Positions 34,501-38,081 of a DNA stretch of 38,081 nucleotides are shown here, piece by piece. Source of the DNA: Bdellovibrionota bacterium. GTDB taxonomy: Bacteria; Bdellovibrionota_G; JALEGL01; DATDPG01. The stretch covers positions 1 to 38,081 of the forward strand of contig DATDPG010000028.1 in NCBI GenBank assembly GCA_035292885.1. Reading direction: 5' to 3'. The notes beneath the pieces were generated by a model. The model was not told where the DNA came from, made no database searches, and saw nothing but the letters and a program-made list of their open reading frames with translations. A program made the translations under genes and the position numbers. How positions within the stretch are numbered: the stretch's first letter is position 1; the number at the start of each line of letters is the position of its first letter.

Positions 34501-37364
34501 CCGGCAAATACACGGACAGCGGACTCGCCGAAAATTCCACGCACACATACAGCGTTGTGGCCATTGACTTGGCGGGAAATCGCAGCGCGCCGGGACAGGT
34601 CAGCAGCCGGACGTTGGATGTCAGCTCCCCGCTAAGTTTCACGCTGACCGCGACGCCGGTTTCCCCGACGAAGGTCAACTTAACCTGGACGACGGCCGAC
34701 AACCCAGGAGGCATCGGTTACAAACAATCGGCTGTTTATCGAGGGAACAACCTCCTCACCTATGTCACCGGTTCGAGCTATCTGGCGAAAAATCTTTCAG
34801 CCAACACAAACTACACATTCAAAGTCCGAAACTACGATCTGGATGGAAATTTTACGGATAGTTCGGCCTCCATTCGGACACCGGCGACCGACACGGTGCG
34901 ACCGAATCCCCCCACGACGATTTCTGCGACGACGGTTTCGGCTGTCGGGATCGATCTTTCCTGGAACGGCCAGAGTGACAATGAAGCGGTGAAAACCTGC
35001 AACGTCTACCGCTCGGTCGACGGCGGAGCCTTCGGGGCCATCGCATTCGGCGTCTCCTGCTTCGACGCCACGGCGGCTACATACCAAGACCGAAATGTCG
35101 GCTACGGCCGCCAGTATCAGTACTACGTCACGGCGCTCGACGCGGTCCCACTCGAATCCGATCCGTCCCCCAAGACGGCGTTGATCAACACGCCGCCCGA
35201 TACGATCGCTCCCTCCGTTCCCAGTTTGTCCTCCGTCCGGGCGCTCGGTGAAACGCAGGCGGAGATCGTTTGGTCGGCGGCCACCGACAACGATCCGGTG
35301 ACGGTCGTGCGGTACGACGTCTTCCGCGGCCCGGACGGCGTGGTCCGGTCCAACGTCGCTTCTCCGTTCGTCGATTCCGGTCTTTCAGCGGCGGGAACGT
35401 ACACGTACACGGTTCGGGCGAAGGATTTGGCCGGGAATCTCTCGGCTCCTTCGAACGCCCTGAGCGTAACGACAGAAGACAACTCGTTGCCTACCGTTCC
35501 GTCGGATGTCAGGGCGATCGCCCTGAGCCCTCTGGAAATCCAGATCGAATGGGACCCCTCCTCGGACGTCGGCTTCGGTGTTCTCCATTACAACATTTTC
35601 AAGGACGGGAACGCCACGCCGTTCGCCACAAGTTCAATCCCCCAGTATGTCGACAGCACGGTCACGGCCGGCAGCACGCACCGGTACGCCGTCAGCGCCG
35701 TCGACGCGGACGTCGACCGGAACGAATCGGCGAAGTCGGGGGAGGTCACGATCACGACACCGTCCCAGTCCCCCTCCACGAATCGGAGGTACGTTTTCGA
35801 CGATGCGGCCCGGCCGCCGACCGATCCGATCCACGCGCCCTGGAAACAGGTCGACGCCGCCGGTCAGGACGTTGAGCGGTACCGCTACGATCCGAACGGC
35901 AACTTGATGGAGGTCCGCAACGGTTCCGGTCAGATCCTCAAACAGTTTGAATTCAACGTGATCAACAAACTGGCCGCCGTTACGGCGGGCGGAATCCGCG
36001 TGGAATATCTTTACGGCCCCAACGGAGAACGGGTGGCTCGCCGGGCGCCGAACAACGAAGGCCAGATCGAAACCATCCGTTACTTCGGCGCAGTGGAGAC
36101 GAGGGAGGATCTGACGGTCCGGAAGTTTATCTTCTTCGGCGGCCTCCGCGTCGCGGAACGGAACTTCGACACCGGCCAGGTGCTCTTTCATCACAAGGAT
36201 CAGCAAGGTTCGACCGTGGGGATCACGGACGGCTCGTCGCAGAGCGAGGTCATGGCGCGCGACTATTACGAGGGAGGGGCGACGAAGCAGGAGTTCTTGC
36301 AAGGCGGGCTGGCTGATTTCGGCTATACCGACCAGCGGCTGGACGACAAGACTAAGCTGCACGACTATCACGCGCGCTACTACGATTCCGCCAACGGTTT
36401 CTTCATCAGCCCCGATTCGATCGTCCCGAACCCCGGCCGCCTCGATGACTTCAACCGCTACATGTACGTCGGCGGAAATCCGGTTAATTACATCGATCCG
36501 ACGGGGCACTTCAAAAGAAATCCTCGAACTGGGTGTGGCCCCGAAGGATGCGGAGTCGTTGGAGCAGGCGCCTCAAGATATACCGGGATGGGCTGCTACT
36601 CCGTGATGTCTTGCACTTCCACCGCAGATTACATGGCAATGCGTCGCTCCGTCGGTTGGGACAGTTTACCCGATATGACTTATCGCAGTTGGGAAGATCT
36701 TCATAGGGCTGTTAAAGAGGCTGGGATAGCTTTCGCCGGTTTTCAGACAACGCATGACTCGATTGTGGAGAAACAGGAGGAGTGGAAAAAAGGACACCCG
36801 ACGCCAATGGTCACTACCGATGATTTCCCGACACCTCCGGGCTGCGCAGGCAACGCTGATTGTGCTGCCGCCGAGGCCGCAAAGAGAGCGAATGCGGATG
36901 CAGCTCAGCAGCAATACGAGAACGACGTAGCCGAATACATCGCCCGCGTTGGTCCTGAGGTCGCTGAACATGGTGTCGGAACATTATTGGCAGGTTGCGA
37001 CACAGAAGACGGCGGCAGTTGCGATGACAACCGTACCGATCCTGGTCATGACGATAAAGGCGGCCACGAGGCTCCAGCGATAGCCGTTCCGCCAAGGATT
37101 GATGTGGTTCCTACCGATGACAGTAAGGAACTCACGATTGCCGGACCCAGTGGCAAAAGTTGGAAAACCACTATCGACCTCTCATGGCAAAGGCATCAAG
37201 ACACTCTCTATGTGGACGGTACTCCCGTAGAAGAAGGCCCGGTAAGCGTTAACTACGGTTTCAGTTTCAACTTTACATTCGGAAACGGCCACAGACCTGG
37301 ATGCATAAACGCTTTTGAGTGCGGACAATCGCCGTCGTCGCATCCTTCTTGGGAGGGCCCATGA
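28593..37364 (+). CDS. Giant secreted SpvB/FG-GAP/RHS protein with inserted fibronectin-III domains
   Basis: 2923 residues from GTG 28593 (AGGGG just upstream; a TTG at 28548 is possible). A long basic N-terminus leads into a signal peptide ending SAAMA. Domains by base position: SpvB-like start (about 28870-29800, DPFSNLFTGDGSYSFPID, GRSFVGHGWSL); five DxDGxG-type FG-GAP calcium loops (29917-30645); TcdB-like link (KVTDPNGGVTEFEY, about 30940); YD/RHS repeats (about 31930-33715); Pro-Thr linker (33775-33840); Ig-like stretch, then five FN3 domains (about 34330-35765); resumed YD repeats and RHS core (35790-36510) with LHDYHARYYDSANGFFISPD and DPTGH. A 285-residue cysteine-rich tip (36511-37364) is unrecognised. 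RHS cores form shells enclosing a C-terminal toxin or effector; that role here is inference. It overlaps a possible start of the next gene (ATGA at 37361). Confidence 0.9.
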   Translation: MNKAKEKLIVHRKFVRVCERKLKPRIGPRSLLSLVLAFLIALPGYLIPSAAMAQKGGPGDGPGGGGSSGSTQPPAEPIGRPPLPTSGGGMSSADAADPFSNLFTGDGSYSFPIDVLPGGGGIAPSVGLSYSSTAGRSFVGHGWSLHLGSITRQGPNGKTAQYGAQDEFFLDGKKLTFVRALSDSEGLFQVAEEQSFLKIIRNVDANTWAVKTPDGSRMDFSVPIYRLPYTSGFSNAHTWQLGKVTSAAGYFARYLYTVPQSDPNFANADKDPTQEGDVYPSKIEYTFLEGDPAFDSGRTVEFKYIDRGSFGTIPQYAATGSRVIMDRLLSEIVVSTGRGEPKIYKSYSLIYDSRAVTPDDRNWITPEPKLVEFKVFGEPESAGSRGPLIARYGMEYAERERGWEPTAESMPWFFVGYVGVSNSCLYGWPDCETMEADRGVRFINLDGDPLPDLIKGETFLGNWTDRGARRNLGVDPATGITQWQSVPVSAPPIDFAIRSSSSLPSTQKVAVVDLDGNGRDELVWIEGAIRQVYLLQADGSWEPSTNWGNSLPTDVVSPDFENLDGDRFPDLPGYLNPGAPGVAWIPFSSPTKVENLDINGDGLADIVKAIVNSSGVYEVSVELATGNGAFERDPILEDRIRQAGIYTHQEYSYVDSYGNVSRWQVAGPGRWSDVNADGMPDWIQGDELSLNHLYGGFLSACFRTLLDADGGCTPFDLVQSGEWTTLPNGVQVQAVDDMGAMLVDVKGAGVPAFVQSIQQSNGPSFNRVFRAKGKFPGLLKKVTDPNGGVTEFEYTPSTELRHADGTQKNPNLPYVKQLLTAVIRDDLAGSRYVVSQYDYENGLHDRIGKKFLGFGRVTVTSGAGQQRIVEFHQTDWLLGAVKTASVLGSDGKTYARSNHFYTTDMSVQDVNTVPNCLETPDVTNFDCSLPYANAEFATVTYTWPNGTTNPASCADDCMKFRTESASVPAFPDLDHPLVTSISRVKGDPRSTPVSEQKAQKVELVSSNPQEPGNESAGFLMVPRASYTYVGGDEVTGTLYFESHNIFDKNGNGKFDAEEAFSASDTNPLPNAPPLLSVRSEFLPKQALNGLPIPSLLARQTDYDPMYKYPTDTWDMQRSVRVAHYDYDPAHLQVIGVSNALGFRVRSEYDPFGRRFKAIDEGNNLAVETKFDHRHRVEESKTYPNSSDPSNPANLLSHSKTEYIGVCDDTACPPANPKLQQIKTKSRYSPAQLDENQWPTSITFVDGLGRSYRTVSNSLDENGNVTFVASDVEFDGFGRAKRTSAPFTVTAPSAFGERGVYWTESEFDALGRVFAVNVPAHGGGSIRYETNVAVDSSAGQSYALRTQTRDAVGNPKETYQDLWGRMFRVAEHNRDAAGLPIDRTMDYRFDLLGNLSEVIDSAKGSGQNWKAQKTIQVENNSLGQKHILRDTDAGTWRYAYDAQTGRLFEQIDAKGNATRFYFDDLDRLVRKEHFLPGLNRDSDIPTSISSFYYDALFGSPCGASQGKLVRQENEHATTDYCYDSLGRLSDTSVTIDGITRSFGRTYNDAGQIQTHIYDGDPNGGFGAETLTYDYDAKFGRLTGIESSVAGLNVYVDKDHTKYDVLGRLREMRFGNGVSTRFEFNVDDQRLSDMRVFTDGGLTPLWNRSFTYDLNGNLRRNENQVSGGATDYVYDKLHRLVSATEFTQSGTQIEGRGFTFDPMGRMSEIAGAYNPFPEGGAVTATSASAPAPEPTPTATPTPTPTPTPAPSGGPKKAKLTQLNWKRRVWDLAGNFLDTIIPSAQADLACIVADLAGINAVPQFDLPTTTTNGPKGFSEISVYLGNYLNAFDVGGRCVGSDYQIRFSATGTGNRWSKSIPVRTDSQGNATIKLYSSDPDPSDPGFRTVTAAVEWYGAPAGTTPYFTKSVDVSFTSTDTVKPTTPSVSATPKSGSQIDLSFGAYDAFGVTKYEIFRDAAATPTATVTVTLTNQTGKYTDSGLAENSTHTYSVVAIDLAGNRSAPGQVSSRTLDVSSPLSFTLTATPVSPTKVNLTWTTADNPGGIGYKQSAVYRGNNLLTYVTGSSYLAKNLSANTNYTFKVRNYDLDGNFTDSSASIRTPATDTVRPNPPTTISATTVSAVGIDLSWNGQSDNEAVKTCNVYRSVDGGAFGAIAFGVSCFDATAATYQDRNVGYGRQYQYYVTALDAVPLESDPSPKTALINTPPDTIAPSVPSLSSVRALGETQAEIVWSAATDNDPVTVVRYDVFRGPDGVVRSNVASPFVDSGLSAAGTYTYTVRAKDLAGNLSAPSNALSVTTEDNSLPTVPSDVRAIALSPLEIQIEWDPSSDVGFGVLHYNIFKDGNATPFATSSIPQYVDSTVTAGSTHRYAVSAVDADVDRNESAKSGEVTITTPSQSPSTNRRYVFDDAARPPTDPIHAPWKQVDAAGQDVERYRYDPNGNLMEVRNGSGQILKQFEFNVINKLAAVTAGGIRVEYLYGPNGERVARRAPNNEGQIETIRYFGAVETREDLTVRKFIFFGGLRVAERNFDTGQVLFHHKDQQGSTVGITDGSSQSEVMARDYYEGGATKQEFLQGGLADFGYTDQRLDDKTKLHDYHARYYDSANGFFISPDSIVPNPGRLDDFNRYMYVGGNPVNYIDPTGHFKRNPRTGCGPEGCGVVGAGASRYTGMGCYSVMSCTSTADYMAMRRSVGWDSLPDMTYRSWEDLHRAVKEAGIAFAGFQTTHDSIVEKQEEWKKGHPTPMVTTDDFPTPPGCAGNADCAAAEAAKRANADAAQQQYENDVAEYIARVGPEVAEHGVGTLLAGCDTEDGGSCDDNRTDPGHDDKGGHEAPAIAVPPRIDVVPTDDSKELTIAGPSGKSWKTTIDLSWQRHQDTLYVDGTPVEEGPVSVNYGFSFNFTFGNGHRPGCINAFECGQSPSSHPSWEGP

Positions 37365-37399
37365 AACAATTTCGGAGATCCAGTTCCATAGGGGGATAT

Positions 37400-37657
37400 A
37401 TGAAACGACTCTACATCTTAATGTACATTCTTCTTCTGGCGTTGGCGTTTCCTGCGTCGACTCATGCGGGACCAGACACCGAGGACTCCGTTTCGTCTGA
37501 TGAACAGATCGTTGAGGTGGAGAACGACCACCCCAAACCAGCCAAGCACGGCCCCAAGGTCAAGGTGAAACATCTCGGCCGGGGCCACAAGAACGGTCTG
37601 AGTGGGAAGACCCCGCCCGCAGTAGCCCACCCTCCTTCCAAGGAGAAACGACCATGA
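37400..37657 (+). CDS. Small exported basic protein, function unknown
   Basis: 85 residues from ATG 37400, which follows GGGGGATAT; an in-frame ATG at 37361 overlaps the RHS stop as ATGA and would add 13 residues. MKRLYILMYILLLALAFPASTHA is a clear signal peptide, so the mature protein is about 62 residues. That part is acidic first (DTEDSVSSDEQIVEVEND) and then rich in Lys, His, Pro and Gly, with no predicted fold and no family I know. It lies between two SpvB/RHS genes and overlaps the next one by 4 bp (ATGA at 37654). It could be an accessory or tip-specific partner, but nothing marks it as an immunity protein. Confidence 0.7.
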   Translation: MKRLYILMYILLLALAFPASTHAGPDTEDSVSSDEQIVEVENDHPKPAKHGPKVKVKHLGRGHKNGLSGKTPPAVAHPPSKEKRP

Positions 37658-38081
37658 GACATCGACATTCCACACAATTTGCGTCGTTTATAAGCCTGCT
37701 TCTTGCTTTTCTCATCGCATTTAATTTTCCTCTTTCCCGTGCCGTTTATGCGGCTGGGACCCAGGGGGCGAATGCGGATGCAAGCACCGGCGATCAAGGA
37801 GATGGCGCGTCGAGTCCCAAAGCAGCGAGCGGCGCCACGCAAAAAGCATTTCAAACGAACCTCTTTACAGGTTCCACGTCATACTCCATACCGATCGACG
37901 TCCCCTCCGGAAAAGACGGGATGCAACCACAGCTCGGTCTCACCTACTCCTCGGAGGGAGGAAGATCGTGGGTTGGATACGGATGGGCGCTGGGAGTCGG
38001 AGAAATTATCCGAAAAGGAGCCAACGGTTCCGTCGCTCAATTCAATGACACCGATGAATACGCAATCCAAATGCAGGGAGT
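37654..38081 (+). CDS. Second SpvB-family (RHS-type) secreted protein, N-terminal part (cut by window edge)
   Basis: I translated this frame directly; it is open for 142 codons from ATG 37654 to the window edge. AAGGAG at 37640-37645 is a good ribosome-binding site and the start overlaps the previous stop (ATGA). The N-terminus has a signal peptide (FISLLLAFLIAF..., ending VYA or similar), a low-complexity Ala/Ser/Gly linker, then FQTNLFTGSTSYSIPIDVPS, QLGLTYSSEGGRSWVGYGWAL and EIIRKGANGSVAQFND. These line up with the SpvB start of the giant upstream protein (SNLFTGDGSYSFPID, VGLSYSSTAGRSFVGHGWSL, SITRQGPNGKTAQY). It is therefore a tandem paralogue, probably also RHS-bearing, with the rest outside the window. 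Confidence 0.88.
   Translation, partial: MRHRHSTQFASFISLLLAFLIAFNFPLSRAVYAAGTQGANADASTGDQGDGASSPKAASGATQKAFQTNLFTGSTSYSIPIDVPSGKDGMQPQLGLTYSSEGGRSWVGYGWALGVGEIIRKGANGSVAQFNDTDEYAIQMQG

Noticed and set aside
31146-36509. Further minus-strand open frames (278 and 291 codons) in the RHS gene
   Set aside because: Same reason: antisense of repeat-bearing coding sequence, no domain signal.
37400-37657. Small exported protein as an immunity protein for the RHS tip
   Set aside because: Low-complexity, Lys/Pro-rich mature part without a fold; position alone is not enough.
1-38081. CRISPR arrays, tRNA, rRNA, integrase or insertion-sequence transposase
   Set aside because: No regularly spaced repeats, cloverleaf-like sequence or transposase/integrase motifs found on reading both strands.

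Overview
The window reads as the chromosome of a free-living Gram-negative bacterium, moderately GC-rich. Supporting signs are outer-membrane and lipoprotein signal sequences, a multihaem c-type cytochrome built from the repeat module known from Geobacter-like organisms, a complete dTDP-rhamnose pathway, many histidine kinase/response regulator genes and giant SpvB/RHS surface proteins. A deltaproteobacterial-type lineage in the broad sense is a reasonable guess, but no rRNA or other taxonomic marker is present. There is no rRNA, tRNA, CRISPR array, integrase or transposase that I can recognise.

Layout. 1-4394 (minus): a tightly coupled operon, methyltransferase > MosB-like > MosA-like > ABC ATPase > ABC-2 permease > ModA (cut by the left edge). 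This is molybdenum storage plus molybdate binding, joined to an export-type ABC transporter. 4485-6810 (plus): a small outer-membrane beta-barrel candidate and a 16-site multihaem cytochrome. 6814-10223 (minus): rmlBACD, dTDP-L-rhamnose synthesis. 10339-14204 (plus): uppP, then a MASE1-PAS-PAS histidine kinase and its 3'-overlapping single-domain response regulator.

14123-15080: a Phd/YefM-ParE/RelE-type toxin-antitoxin module lies between two 113-bp direct repeats of the response-regulator 3' end. The second copy also supplies the C-terminal tail of the neighbouring EAL gene on the other strand. 14994-19973 (minus): a signalling block of response regulator, receiver lacking its phosphorylation segment, phytochrome-type PAS kinase, Rcp-type regulator, REC-GGDEF and EAL. 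Three of its junctions are TTGA stop/start overlaps. 20473-21741 (plus): a putative Na+/H+ antiporter, ending in a 162-bp near-palindrome. 21915-24943 (minus): a catalytic/non-catalytic M16 peptidase pair. 25108-26352 (minus): threonine synthase, whose stop codon lies in a 104-bp hairpin element.

26502-38081: a surface/secreted block holding a LamG-domain protein, two small lipoproteins, a 2923-residue SpvB/FG-GAP/RHS protein with five fibronectin-III domains inserted within its RHS region, a small exported protein, and the start of a second SpvB-family protein running off the right edge.

The most interesting items are the molybdenum-storage/ABC-2/ModA operon, the toxin-antitoxin module between gene-end duplications, the RHS-FN3-RHS architecture with an unrecognised C-terminal tip, the split GGDEF/EAL pair at a TTTTGA junction, and the two large hairpin elements that begin exactly at stop codons.
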